From Phreatobacter sp. (GTDB taxonomy: Bacteria > Pseudomonadota > Alphaproteobacteria > Rhizobiales > Phreatobacteraceae), in the NCBI RefSeq assembly GCF_022843985.1, contig NZ_JALHMP010000024.1:1-64000 (forward strand): 64,000 nt of DNA. Direction: 5' to 3'. The notes under the pieces are model-generated. The model made no database searches. It was not told where the DNA came from and saw nothing but the letters and a program-made list of their open reading frames with translations. This document shows positions 44,079 through 52,640 of the stretch, one piece after another. The stretch's first letter is position 1; every line of letters begins with the position of its first letter. Position numbers and translations under genes: made by a program.

Positions 44079-44513
44079 ATGACCACCTTCACGCGTGCCG
44101 CCCTCATCGCTGAGGCGCGCACCTGGATCGGCACGCCCTGGCATCATCAGGCGGCGGTCAAGGGCGCGGGCTGCGACTGCATCGGCTTCGTGCGCGGCGC
44201 GGCCGAGCCGTTCATCGGGGCGATCACCCAGCCGATGAACTATGCCGCGACCTGGCCGCTCTACCGGGCGGAAGAGCGCCTGCGTGACGAGATGGCGGTC
44301 CATGCCGCCGAGATCGACATCGCCGATGCTTTGCCCGGCGACATCCTGCTGTTCGGCGTCGGCAAGGGTCCGGCCCATCACTGCGGGTTCTTGAGTGAGG
44401 ATAACCGCCTGCTGCATTGCTACCGTGAGGCGGGCGCGGTCGTCGAACAGGAACTGACCGGGTTCTGGATCGAGAAGGCGCGCGCCGCCTTCCGCCTGCC
44501 GGGCATCGTCTGA
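44079..44513 (+). CDS. NlpC/P60 peptidoglycan peptidase of the tail (GTA gp14-like)
   Basis: A 144-residue protein. The NlpC/P60 core has WIGTPWHHQAAVKGAGCDCIGFVRG, with catalytic C34, and GKGPAHHCGFLS with the histidine at 100-101. It would open the cell wall on DNA delivery as in GTA gp14. Its stop shares a base with the next start (TGATG). Confidence 0.9.
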   Translation: MTTFTRAALIAEARTWIGTPWHHQAAVKGAGCDCIGFVRGAAEPFIGAITQPMNYAATWPLYRAEERLRDEMAVHAAEIDIADALPGDILLFGVGKGPAHHCGFLSEDNRLLHCYREAGAVVEQELTGFWIEKARAAFRLPGIV

Positions 44514-45142
44514 TGGCGCGGATCGTCCTGACCGTCGCGGGCAATGTCATCGGCAACCTGCTGCTGCCTGGCCTTGGCGCTGCCATTGGCGGGGCAATCG
44601 GCGCCTATGTGGGCGGCATGGTTGACAGCCAGCTGTTTGGCAAGACGCAGAACAATGTCGTCACCGGCCCGCGCCTGCATGATCTGCGGGTGCAGTCATC
44701 CGGCTACGGCTCGGTGATCCCGCGCGTCTATGGCAAGGCGCGGTTGTCGGGCAACGTGATCTGGATGCGCGGCTTCGACGAGGAGACGCGAACCCAGACG
44801 CAGACAGTCGGCGGCGGCGGCAAGGGCGGTGGTGCCGGGGGCCGGCAGACCACCACGACCGTGACTTACGTCTATTTCTGCGATGTCGCGGTGGCGCTCT
44901 GCGAAGGACCGATCACGAGCATCGGAAAGATGTTCGCCGACGGTAACGCCATCGGCTCCGAGCACTATGTGGCGCGACGTGTCTATCTTGGCGACGCCAC
45001 GCAATCGGCGGATCCGCTGATCGCGGCGACCGAAGGCCTCGCGCCCGCCTATCGCGGCCTTGCCTACGTGGTGCTGGAACGCTTCGCCATCACGCCCTTC
45101 GGCAACCGCCTGCCCAACTTCTCGTTCGAACTCACCGCCTGA
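44513..45142 (+). CDS. Tail tip protein, paralogue of the N-terminus of the megatron
   Basis: A 209-residue protein. Its whole length aligns by eye with the first 210 residues of the following 1271-residue protein. Shared blocks include LTVAG near the start, YGSVIPRVYGKARLSGNVIW against YGQPIPRVWGRGRIAANIIW, VGGGGKGGG, CEGPITS against CEGAVTA, and TPFGNRLPNF against TPFGNRFPNF. This is a tandem duplication or a split of one gene. It is a gp15-related tail fibre/hub accessory. Confidence 0.85.
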   Translation: MARIVLTVAGNVIGNLLLPGLGAAIGGAIGAYVGGMVDSQLFGKTQNNVVTGPRLHDLRVQSSGYGSVIPRVYGKARLSGNVIWMRGFDEETRTQTQTVGGGGKGGGAGGRQTTTTVTYVYFCDVAVALCEGPITSIGKMFADGNAIGSEHYVARRVYLGDATQSADPLIAATEGLAPAYRGLAYVVLERFAITPFGNRLPNFSFELTA

Positions 45143-45153
45143 AGGTCCGATCC

Positions 45154-48100
45154 GTGGCGCAACTCGTCTTGACCGTTGCCGGTGCCTGGGCGGGCAACGC
45201 CATTGGCGGCGGGCTTGGCCAGGCGGCGGGCGCGATGCTGGGGTCCTATCTCGGTGCCGCGATCGAGCAGGACCTGTTCGGCCCCGGCCCCGCGGCCGTC
45301 AACAGGAGCGAAGGCGCGCGCGTCACCGATCTGCAGGTCTCGGGCTCCGCCTATGGCCAGCCGATCCCGAGGGTGTGGGGACGCGGGCGGATCGCCGCCA
45401 ACATCATCTGGGTGCGCGGCATCAGGGAGACCGCGATCACCGAGACCGAGACCACGGGCGGTGGCGGCAAAGGTGGCGGCGGAGGTCGCCGCCAGACCAC
45501 GGTTCGCACGCGCTACGAATACTCGGCCGACATCCTGCTCGGCGTCTGCGAAGGCGCGGTGACGGCGGTTTACCGGATCTGGGTCAACAACACGATGCTG
45601 GATCCCGAGCATGTCGGCGCGATCCGGGTCGGGTATGGCGAGGATAGTCAGCAGGCCGATCCACTGGTGGCGGCGGTGGAAGGCGCAGGCCGGACGCCCG
45701 CCCATCGCGGCCTTGTCACGGTCATGCTGGAGGATTTCAAGCTCACTCCGTTCGGGAATCGCTTTCCGAACTTCGAGGTCGAGATCTACCGGGGCTCGGA
45801 CGATCCCGGCAATGCGCGCCACCTCGTCGAGGGCGTCTGCCTGATCCCGGCCTCGGGCGAGTTCGTCACCGACACCGAGATCGTGCGCAAGGTCGGTCAC
45901 GGCTCCGCGACGTCGCAGGCGGCGATCAACGCCAACACCGGCACGAAGCGCGCGGACTTCCTTGTCTCGGTCGACAATCTGAAGCGCGAACTGCCGAACG
46001 TCGAATGGATCAACTTCGTCTACGCCTGGTTCGGCACGTCGATCGACGTTGCGACATGCGATCTCGTGCCCAAATGCGAGTACGCGCAAGGTCAGTCGGG
46101 CGCATTCGGGGCTGAGACCGCGCCGCACCTCTGGTCGGTCGCAGGTGGCGGGCGCTCCGTGTGGCCGGTTGTCACCTCCTACACGCTGCCAAATGGACAG
46201 TCGGCGCTGTCCTACGGCGGCACGATCAGCGACGGCTCGGTCATCCGGGCGGTTCAGGAACTGAAAGCGCGGGGCTACAAGGTCCTCTTCTATCCCTTCA
46301 TCATGATGGACATCCCGCCGCCCGATCCGGCGCCGTTCCCCTGGCGCGGCAGGATCACCGGCGCTGCGGCGGATGTGGCCGGGTTCTTCACCCGTCCTGC
46401 GGGCTATCTCCGCTTCATCCGCCACTGCATGACGCTCTGCGAGCAGGCGGGTGGCGTCGATGCCTTCGCCATCGGTTCGGAAATGGTCGGCCTCAACCGC
46501 ATCCGGGATGGAAGCGGAGCCTATCCCGCCGTGCCGTTCTGGCAACAGATCGCGGCGGACACCAAGACCAGGCTCGGTGCGAACTGCACCGTGACCTACG
46601 CCGCCGACTGGTCGGAATACCGCTACCATGATCGCGGCGGCGCGAACGTGGACTTCCCGCTCGACGCGCTCTGGGCCGACAGCAACATCGATGCGGTCGG
46701 CATCGACGCCTACTTCCCCATCACTGACGCCGACCGTTCGCTCACCGACCCGGCGGCGATCGGCGCGGGCTGGGGCTCGGGCGAACTGATCAGCTATTTC
46801 TATGCGAGCGAGGCCGACCGGGACTTGGCCGGGCGCGGCGCCAACCGTGTCCAGTCGCCGATCAGCGAGCCGTTCTGGGCGCTCAAGGACCTGCGCTGGT
46901 GGTGGGACAACGCCCACACGCCGCGCGTGGCAGGCGTGCCGACGGGAGGGCCAACCGCCTGGACGCCGAAGATGAAGCCGATCTGGCTCACCGAATACGG
47001 CTTCCCGTCGGTGCACTGCTCGCCGAACCGCCCGAACGTCTTCGTCGATCCGAAGTCGGCGGAGAGCTTCTACCCCTGGTACTCGAACCGATCAGTGGAC
47101 CGCGTGGTCCAGCGCGTCGCGATCAAGGGCACCGAGGATTGGTGGCGGGACCCTGCCAACAATCCGCTCGACGGCCAGGGGCGGCGGATGATCGGGCCGC
47201 GCTTCCTCTGGTGCTGGGACGCGAGGCCTTACCCGTTTTTCCCGTCGCTGAAACGGGTCTGGCAGGACGGCGACAATTACCGCCTCGGCCATTGGGTTCA
47301 GGGAAAGATCGGCAACATGCAGCTCTCCGAGATCGTGCGCGATCTGTGCCTTCGCGCCGGGCTTTCCAATGCCGACATCGATGTCACGAGCCTCACCGAT
47401 GAGGTCTCGGGTTATGTCGTCTCGGAGCGCAAGTCGCTGCGCGAGATGATCTCGGTCCTGCAGACCGCGTTCTTCTTCGATGCGGTCGAGAGCGGCGGGG
47501 TGCTGCGCTTCGTCAAGCGCGGCGGCGGAACCATCGTCGGCATCGACGCCAATGATCTTGGCGCGGCGGAAGGCGATGGGGACCGGGCGCGCATCCGCAT
47601 CGAGCGCGCGCAGGATGTCGAACTGCCGATCTCGATCGACGTGGTGCATCTCGATGAGGCCCGCGATTACCAGAGTTCGACCGTCACGGGCCGCAGGCAG
47701 CTCGGCACGTCGCGCAGCGTGACCACCTTCTCGCTGCCGCTGATCCTCTCGGTCGAGGAAGCTCAGACCATCGCTCAGCGTGCGCTCCGGGAAATCTGGC
47801 AGGGCCGCGTCACGCTCGAAGCCAAGCTGCCGACGCGCGCGATCCGCATCGATCCGACCGACGTGATCGAGGTGCCGGTCGATGGCGCAATCCGCCGCTT
47901 TCGGGTGACGTCCGTGACCTATGGCAAGCCGGGGCTCGTGCTGGTGCGCGGCGTCGCCACCGACGGCGACCTGCCGCAGTTCGTCACCGTGCCGACCGGA
48001 TCGGGTGACCTCCAGCCGAACGTGCCGGACACCGCCGCGCCGACGCGGGTCGAACTGATGGACCTGCCGTTGCTGACGGAAGCCGAGGCAGGCGAAGCGA

Positions 48101-48969
48101 CCTCGTTCTATATGGCCGCATGCTCGCTCGGCGGCGCGCCGTTCCGGGGCGTCTCGCTGTTCCGGCCGACAGCGGACGGGCTCGACTACACCGTCTCCGG
48201 CGTCGCCGACGTCGCCTCGGTGATCGGCGACACGCTGACCGCGCTGGCGCCGGGACCGGCGCATGTCTGGGACAACGGCAATTCGGTCGAGGTTCAACTC
48301 GCCTTCGGCTCGCTCGAAAGCCTGCCCGATACCCGCATCCTCGATGGCGCGAACGGCGCGCTGATCAATGGCGAGATCATCCAGTTCGCCAACGCGGTGC
48401 TGATCGGGCCGGGACGGTATCGGCTCTCGCGCCTGCTGCGCGGGCGGCTCGGGACCGAGCACCGGATCGCGACGCACGCCATCGGCTCGCGCTTCGTGCT
48501 GCTCGATCCGGGCCGGCTTGAACGCCCGACCTTCTCGGCCTCCAGCATCGGCCTCGCCATCGCCTGGCGCTTCGCGCCGGCGCCACAGGGGCCGACCGGG
48601 GACCAGTCCGGGCAAATCACCTTCGCGAATGGCGGCGAGGCCCTGAAGCCATGGTCGCCGGCGCATGTGCGGGGCACGCGCAATGGCGCGGGCGATTTGT
48701 CGATCAGCTGGATCCGCCGCACCCGCCATGGCGGCTGGTGGCGCGATCTGACGGATGTTCCCCTCAATGAAGAGACCGAGCGCTACGAGGTCGATGTGAT
48801 GAACGGCGCGACGGTGGTCCGGACCATCACCGCTTCCGCGCCTACCGCGATCTACACCGCCGCCCAGCAGGTCGCCGATTTCGGGTCGGCGCAGGCGAGC
48901 GTCACCGTCCGCGTCGTCCAGCTCTCGACCGCGATCGGGCGCGGCACGTCGACAATCGCGACACTCTAA
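45154..48969 (+). CDS. Baseplate megatron protein with TIM-barrel domain (GTA gp15-like)
   Basis: A 1271-residue protein starting at GTG 45154. It has a glycine-rich N-terminal region (about 1-210), then a TIM-barrel glycoside-hydrolase-like domain (WINFVYAWFGTS..., GVDAFAIGSEMVGLNRIRDG, ALWADSNIDAVGIDAYFPITD, KPIWLTEYGFPS, PRFLWCWDARPYPFFPS). A Phage-tail_3-like region (ISVLQTAFFFDAVESGGVLRFVKRGG) and a C-terminal Ig-type region follow. It matches GTA gp15, which forms the tail tip and may degrade capsule. Confidence 0.92.
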   Translation: MAQLVLTVAGAWAGNAIGGGLGQAAGAMLGSYLGAAIEQDLFGPGPAAVNRSEGARVTDLQVSGSAYGQPIPRVWGRGRIAANIIWVRGIRETAITETETTGGGGKGGGGGRRQTTVRTRYEYSADILLGVCEGAVTAVYRIWVNNTMLDPEHVGAIRVGYGEDSQQADPLVAAVEGAGRTPAHRGLVTVMLEDFKLTPFGNRFPNFEVEIYRGSDDPGNARHLVEGVCLIPASGEFVTDTEIVRKVGHGSATSQAAINANTGTKRADFLVSVDNLKRELPNVEWINFVYAWFGTSIDVATCDLVPKCEYAQGQSGAFGAETAPHLWSVAGGGRSVWPVVTSYTLPNGQSALSYGGTISDGSVIRAVQELKARGYKVLFYPFIMMDIPPPDPAPFPWRGRITGAAADVAGFFTRPAGYLRFIRHCMTLCEQAGGVDAFAIGSEMVGLNRIRDGSGAYPAVPFWQQIAADTKTRLGANCTVTYAADWSEYRYHDRGGANVDFPLDALWADSNIDAVGIDAYFPITDADRSLTDPAAIGAGWGSGELISYFYASEADRDLAGRGANRVQSPISEPFWALKDLRWWWDNAHTPRVAGVPTGGPTAWTPKMKPIWLTEYGFPSVHCSPNRPNVFVDPKSAESFYPWYSNRSVDRVVQRVAIKGTEDWWRDPANNPLDGQGRRMIGPRFLWCWDARPYPFFPSLKRVWQDGDNYRLGHWVQGKIGNMQLSEIVRDLCLRAGLSNADIDVTSLTDEVSGYVVSERKSLREMISVLQTAFFFDAVESGGVLRFVKRGGGTIVGIDANDLGAAEGDGDRARIRIERAQDVELPISIDVVHLDEARDYQSSTVTGRRQLGTSRSVTTFSLPLILSVEEAQTIAQRALREIWQGRVTLEAKLPTRAIRIDPTDVIEVPVDGAIRRFRVTSVTYGKPGLVLVRGVATDGDLPQFVTVPTGSGDLQPNVPDTAAPTRVELMDLPLLTEAEAGEATSFYMAACSLGGAPFRGVSLFRPTADGLDYTVSGVADVASVIGDTLTALAPGPAHVWDNGNSVEVQLAFGSLESLPDTRILDGANGALINGEIIQFANAVLIGPGRYRLSRLLRGRLGTEHRIATHAIGSRFVLLDPGRLERPTFSASSIGLAIAWRFAPAPQGPTGDQSGQITFANGGEALKPWSPAHVRGTRNGAGDLSISWIRRTRHGGWWRDLTDVPLNEETERYEVDVMNGATVVRTITASAPTAIYTAAQQVADFGSAQASVTVRVVQLSTAIGRGTSTIATL

Positions 48970-48981
48970 GGGATTACATCC

Positions 48982-50193
48982 ATGCACATCTTCACCGGCA
49001 ACGGCGTCTCCGACGCCGTCGCGAGCGATTCCGCCGTGGCGCATGTCGCGCTGCGCGGGGCGTTCGGCGGCGGACTCGTGACCGCCGAAACGATCGCTCC
49101 GGATCTTCCGGACGGCGAGACCTCGAACTGGATTCCGATCCCCTCGGTCGCCGCGTCCGCTCCGACCTTGATCGCAATCCCCATCCCGGCGGGATGGCGC
49201 TGGCGGCTGCGGCTCTCCGGCGCGACGGCGCCGAACCTCGCCGTTGCGCGCATCGCCTTTCCCGCGACGGACGCCGGCTGGAACGCTCCGCTCGCCGGGC
49301 TCTTGCGGTCGGCTGGCGCCGCCGGCGGGCCGATCAGCATCGCCAACTTCCCAGCCGCGCAGGCGGTCACCGGCCCACTCACCGACGCGCAGCTCCGGGC
49401 AGCGCTCGTGCCGGTGCTTGCGCGGCCCGCGGACGGGCTTCTCGTCACCGGCTCTGCGACATCGGCAGCGACTCTGTTCACCCAGGATTGCGCGCCTCCG
49501 GACGCTCCCGCCTTCAATTCTGTCGCGGTGCAGATCACCAATCCGGGCACCGGATGCACTGTTGCTTACGAGGTCTCGAACGACGGCTTGACCTGGTCGG
49601 CGGTCACCGGCTCTACGCCCCTCTGGACGGCCGCTTCTGCCGGCAACAATCCCTCGACTTCCACAACCGCGGCCATGCTCGTCTTCCCGGTGTTCGCGCG
49701 CTTCTTCCGAGCGCGCGTCTCTACCTACGGCTCGGGCACCGTCGCGGCCGTCGCTGTCTTTCGACAGGACGCCCGGCCGATCACTACGATGAACGTCGGC
49801 CTCATCGCGACGACGGCGGCGATCGGCGACGTCGGCCTGCAGTTGCGTGCGACCGCCACCGGCGCAGCGACGATCCATCACGTGATCGCTGCGGCCACGA
49901 CCAACGCTGCAGTCGTGAAGGCCGCTGCCGGCCGGCTCGTCGGCTGGTGCCTCGGCAATGCGGCGGCCGCTTGGCGCTACGTGAAGTTGCACAACATCGC
50001 CAGCGCGCCGACCGCCGGGACCGGCGTCGTCCTCACCATCGCGATCCCGCCCAACGGCCTCGCCCAGCACGACATACCGGCCGGAATCGGATTCTCGACC
50101 GGCATCGGCCGCACGATCGTCTCGGGCTTCGCGGACGCTGACGCCACGGCGGTCACGGCCGGTGACGTCGTGGGCGACATGTTCTTCGCTTGA
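48982..50193 (+). CDS. Tail fibre or receptor-binding-like protein
   Basis: A 403-residue protein of beta-rich, Ala/Thr-rich composition typical of fibre or spike proteins, with no signal peptide. Repeated short strand patterns (NSVAVQITNPGTGCTVAYEVSNDGLTW; ATGAATIHHVIAAATTNAAVV) suggest a trimeric fibre. Its position after the megatron and before DUF2793 fits a host-recognition protein. No family is recognised. Confidence 0.6.
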   Translation: MHIFTGNGVSDAVASDSAVAHVALRGAFGGGLVTAETIAPDLPDGETSNWIPIPSVAASAPTLIAIPIPAGWRWRLRLSGATAPNLAVARIAFPATDAGWNAPLAGLLRSAGAAGGPISIANFPAAQAVTGPLTDAQLRAALVPVLARPADGLLVTGSATSAATLFTQDCAPPDAPAFNSVAVQITNPGTGCTVAYEVSNDGLTWSAVTGSTPLWTAASAGNNPSTSTTAAMLVFPVFARFFRARVSTYGSGTVAAVAVFRQDARPITTMNVGLIATTAAIGDVGLQLRATATGAATIHHVIAAATTNAAVVKAAAGRLVGWCLGNAAAAWRYVKLHNIASAPTAGTGVVLTIAIPPNGLAQHDIPAGIGFSTGIGRTIVSGFADADATAVTAGDVVGDMFFA

Positions 50194-50221
50194 ACCGTCC
50201 CAATCTCCCGGAGCATCCGCC

Positions 50222-50923
50222 ATGACGACGCCGAACCTCGGCCTGCCCTTCATCGTCCAGGGGCAGGCGCAGAAGGAGGTCACGCACAACGAGGCGCTGA
50301 TCCGCCTCGATGCGCTGGTGCACGGCAGTGTGAGAAGCCGAACACTCACTACACCGCCGGGCTCGCCGGCTAACGGGGAACGCTGGATCGTGCCGACCGG
50401 CGCCACCGGCGCGTGGGCGGGGCAGACGGGCCGGATCGTGCATTGGAACACCAACGCCTGGGCCTTTTATGTGCCCGTCCTTGGTTGGCGCTATCACGTC
50501 GAGGACGAGCGGATCACGGTCGTCTGGACCGACGGGGAATGGCGCGACCGGCTCGTGGGCACACCAAACGGCGGCGCGCTTCGCCTCGTCGCGGCCGAGC
50601 AGGAGCTCGTGCTGACCGGTGCCTTTGTCGAGACCACGGGCGCGGCCGTCATTGCCGACCGCATGATCGTGCTGGCGGTCGCCTCCCGGACCACGCTCGC
50701 GATCACCGGGGCTGCCTCGTACAACGTTGGCATAGCCGGCAATACGAGCCAATTCGGCGGCTCGCTCGGCGTCGCCTTGGGATCGAACAACGTCGGCGTG
50801 ATCGGCCCGACCGCCTTCTACGCGAACACACCGATCCGGGTGACGGCGAATGGCGCCAACTTCACCGCCGGCCGGGTGCGCCTCGTCCTCTACGCGCTCG
50901 CCTTCACGTCCCCGACCGGCTGA
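50222..50923 (+). CDS. DUF2793 phage tail protein
   Basis: A 233-residue protein starting MTTPNLGLPFIVQGQAQKEVTHNEALIRLDALVHGSV. This opening is diagnostic of DUF2793 proteins, which occur beside GTA and phage tail genes. The C-terminal half is fibre-like (AVASRTTLAITGAASYNVGIAGNTSQFGGSLGVALGSNNVGVIGPTAFY). ATG 50222 is favoured over an upstream in-frame ATG at 50162. Confidence 0.9.
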   Translation: MTTPNLGLPFIVQGQAQKEVTHNEALIRLDALVHGSVRSRTLTTPPGSPANGERWIVPTGATGAWAGQTGRIVHWNTNAWAFYVPVLGWRYHVEDERITVVWTDGEWRDRLVGTPNGGALRLVAAEQELVLTGAFVETTGAAVIADRMIVLAVASRTTLAITGAASYNVGIAGNTSQFGGSLGVALGSNNVGVIGPTAFYANTPIRVTANGANFTAGRVRLVLYALAFTSPTG

Positions 50924-51060
50924 TCGCCGACCGTCCGCACACAAACGCGCACGGGGCGCGAAGGCGCGCCAGCCGCGCTCGACCTGCCCACCGACTCGCC
51001 ACGCCGCCCCGTCGCGCCCGCAGGCGCGCCGGTGGCCTTGCCCTGCCGGAGACCCCGCAT

Positions 51061-51387
51061 ATGCCTGCTGTCACCGCTACGTCCGAGGCGCTCACCCTCA
51101 CTTGGGTGTTCGCCGGAAGCATCGTCGTCGAACTCATCGTCATCGGCGTCGCGCTCGCCCGCACCGCTTGGTGGCTCTCCGGGCGCTTCACTGCGATCGA
51201 CGCCGCCTTCGTGGCGACGGCCCGCGACATCGCCGACCTCAAGGCCGATCTCGACAACGACATCGCCGGCCGTCGCGCCGTCGCCGAGGCCAAGACCGAC
51301 CTCGCGCAGATGAAGGCAACCTTGGTCGAATTCCGAGAACGCATTGATCGCCTCGAAGCCAACGAGGATGGGCGCAAGAGCGCCTGA
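51061..51387 (+). CDS. Small membrane protein of the lysis region
   Basis: A 108-residue protein with one N-terminal transmembrane segment (LTLTWVFAGSIVVELIVIGVALARTAWWL) followed by a charged helical tail (DIADLKADLDNDIAGRRAVAEAKTDLAQMKATLVEFRERIDRLEANE, coiled-coil-like). It precedes the endolysin. A holin, antiholin or spanin-like role is possible; the single span and long cytoplasmic or periplasmic coil favour an accessory lysis protein. The 137 bp before it hold no convincing gene. Confidence 0.6.
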   Translation: MPAVTATSEALTLTWVFAGSIVVELIVIGVALARTAWWLSGRFTAIDAAFVATARDIADLKADLDNDIAGRRAVAEAKTDLAQMKATLVEFRERIDRLEANEDGRKSA

Positions 51388-51421
51388 CCCGCCGCCTTCA
51401 ACCCAACCGCAGTCCGAACGA

Positions 51422-51444
51422 AAGCCCGCCCCTCCGGCGGGCTT
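51422..51444 (+). terminator. Candidate terminator hairpin before the endolysin
   Basis: A 9-bp stem AAGCCCGCC/GGCGGGCTT with a CCTCC loop is followed only by a short T-rich stretch (CGTCGTTTC). It is weaker than the terminator at 14783. AGGAGG for the endolysin lies 16 bp after the stem. Confidence 0.45.
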
Positions 51445-51464
51445 CGTCGTTTCAGGAGGTCGCA

Positions 51465-52034
51465 ATGCTGCCTGCCCAATACCGCTGGCTCGAAGCCGAG
51501 CCCGGCCCGCGCATGATCGTCGAGGCGCTGAAGGAATTCGGCACCCTCGAAGCGCCGGGCGACGCCGACAATCCGAAGATCATCGGCTGGCAAGAAGAAC
51601 TCGAAGCCGCGGGACTCGGCCGCGCCTATGCGGCCGTCTATCGGCACGACGCGATCCCGTGGTGCGGGCTGTTCATGGCCATCGTCGCCCACCGCGCCAA
51701 CCTCGAACGCCGCACTGAGCGCAATCCGCCGCGCCTCTATCTCTCGGCGCTCGAATGGGCGTCGTTCGGCATATCGGTTCCGAAGGGCGCAGCGGCGCTT
51801 GGCGACGTGCTCGTCTTCAAACGCAAGGGTGGCGGGCATGTCGGTCTCTATATCGGCCACGACGCCTCCGCGTTCCACGTTCTCGGCGGCAATCAATCCG
51901 ACCGCGTGACGATCTCCCGGCTTTCGAAGCAGCGCCTCATAACGGTGCGCCGCCCAGCTTACCGCGCCCAGCCCGCGAACGTTCGACCCATCGCCCTCGC
52001 CGCGAGCGGAAGCCTCTCCGTCAACGAGGCCTGA
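51465..52034 (+). CDS. Endolysin of the TIGR02594 (CHAP-like) peptidase family
   Basis: A 189-residue protein. The catalytic cysteine C67 lies in IPWCGLFMA, with a histidine H125 in GGGHVGLYIG. Start MLPAQYRWLEAEPGPRMIVEALKEFGT is typical of TIGR02594 phage lysins, which cut peptidoglycan peptides. It has no signal peptide, so it needs the holin-like protein encoded next to it. Confidence 0.88.
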   Translation: MLPAQYRWLEAEPGPRMIVEALKEFGTLEAPGDADNPKIIGWQEELEAAGLGRAYAAVYRHDAIPWCGLFMAIVAHRANLERRTERNPPRLYLSALEWASFGISVPKGAAALGDVLVFKRKGGGHVGLYIGHDASAFHVLGGNQSDRVTISRLSKQRLITVRRPAYRAQPANVRPIALAASGSLSVNEA

Positions 52035-52058
52035 TCCACCACAACCGAGGAGTTTTCC

Positions 52059-52256
52059 ATGAACGCCGTTCTTCAGTTCGGTGCGGGCTACCGCACCTAC
52101 ATCATCGCCGCTGTGCTCGTGCTGGTCGTCATTGTCGAGAAGGGCCTCGGCATCGATGTGCCGGGCGTCGATGTCGGTTCCGACTGGCTCACCCATGTCC
52201 TCGCTGCGCTGGGCCTCGGCACGCTGCGCGCCGGGATCACCGGGGCGAACAAGTGA
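52059..52256 (+). CDS. Holin-like small membrane protein
   Basis: A 65-residue protein: MNAVLQFGAGYRTYIIAAVLVLVVIVEKGLGIDVPGVDVGSDWLTHVLAALGLGTLRAGITGANK. It has one clear transmembrane segment (14-30) and a second weak one near the C-terminus. It directly follows the endolysin and precedes the spanin candidates, so a holin is likely. GAGGAG precedes the ATG. Confidence 0.65.
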   Translation: MNAVLQFGAGYRTYIIAAVLVLVVIVEKGLGIDVPGVDVGSDWLTHVLAALGLGTLRAGITGANK

Positions 52257-52396
52257 CCGGCTGGATCGCACTCACCCTTTTCGTCGCGGCAGTCATCGCC
52301 ACCGTTGCGATCTTCGCTGCTGGCCGCAAGGCGGGCGCTGCCGCTCCTCGTGATCGCGACGCTCTCACTGACCGCCTGCGTGACGGCACCTTCTAG
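52253..52396 (+). CDS. Candidate inner-membrane spanin (short)
   Basis: A 47-residue product from GTG 52253, in GTGA overlap with the holin stop. It has one N-terminal transmembrane segment (GWIALTLFVAAVIATVAIFAAGRKAG) and a charged tail (DRDALTDRLRDGTF). It is short for an Rz-type protein, but the lipoprotein gene in another frame starts inside it, the layout of an overlapping Rz/Rz1 pair. Confidence 0.5.
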   Translation: MTGWIALTLFVAAVIATVAIFAAGRKAGAAAPRDRDALTDRLRDGTF

Positions 52397-52514
52397 GTCG
52401 GCCGTCGTCTGCCCGCCGGTCGTTGCCCAAGACCGCGCCTTCCAGGCACGCCTTGCCGATGATGTCGCCCGCCTGCCGCCTGACGCGGCGCTAGAGCGGG
52501 CAATGCTCGACTGA
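52305..52514 (+). CDS. Candidate outer-membrane lipoprotein spanin (Rz1-like)
   Basis: A 69-residue product from TTG 52305, in the +1 frame relative to the short membrane protein. It begins RRALPLLVIATLSLTACVTAP, a signal peptide with lipobox LTAC (cysteine at 25). The mature part is short and Pro/Ala/Arg-rich (VCPPVVAQDRAFQARLADDVARLPPDAALERAMLD). It is the last phage gene. TTG is used because no ATG or GTG precedes the signal peptide in frame. Confidence 0.55.
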   Translation: MRSSLLAARRALPLLVIATLSLTACVTAPSRSAVVCPPVVAQDRAFQARLADDVARLPPDAALERAMLD

Positions 52515-52580
52515 GCCCGTCTGCGTGATGAGACGCGGGCTTGTGCCTTTGTCTCTGGACCGTCAGCGAGTCGAACCTCT

Positions 52581-52607
52581 TGAAACGGTCTGTTACAATG
52601 CTGAAAC
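52581..52607 (+). promoter_or_regulatory. Shared regulatory motif before the two-component system
   Basis: TGAAAC-N5-GTTACA-N3-CTGAAAC spans 52581-52607. The same motif with the same 11-bp spacing lies before the efflux operon (54751-54777), and a looser one lies before the DUF305 gene (61703-61729). It is a candidate binding site of the response regulator encoded 34 bp downstream. Confidence 0.6.
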
Positions 52608-52640
52608 AGAGGTGCAGCGGCATTGCTGCACAGTCATTCG

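Larger units (their letters stand above)
14938..52514 (+). mobile_element. Prophage core (siphovirus, lambda-type head, GTA-like tail)
   Basis: The segment holds, in order, phage recombination and replication genes, terminase, portal, capsid, tail and lysis genes. Most neighbours overlap by 1-4 bp, so it is a continuous phage genome. Head, tail and lysis modules all look intact. The left limit is uncertain: a serine recombinase with accessory genes lies at 9368-11812 and a QueC-like operon between, which could also belong to the phage. No repressor gene and no flanking direct repeats were found. The right limit is set by the last lysis gene, just before a two-component system. Confidence 0.85.

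Noticed and set aside
41262-48969. The structural cluster as a true gene transfer agent
   Set aside because: Only the tail tip genes match GTA; the head is lambda-type and the region has replication, lysis and recombination genes.
47092-50454. A 1120-codon minus-strand open frame across the megatron gene
   Set aside because: Antisense of recognisable tail proteins; composition is Arg/Asp/Gly shadow-like and no domain is visible.
52515-52545. An imperfect hairpin (GCCCGTCT/AGACGCGGGC) after the last lysis gene
   Set aside because: Contains a two-base bulge and no clear T-run, so it is not called as a terminator.
9289-52610. A possible direct repeat at the prophage edges (AACAGAGTGCA near 9309 versus AACAGAGGTGCA near 52606)
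   Set aside because: Too short and imperfect, and the right copy lies next to the regulator motif; not strong enough for an attachment site.
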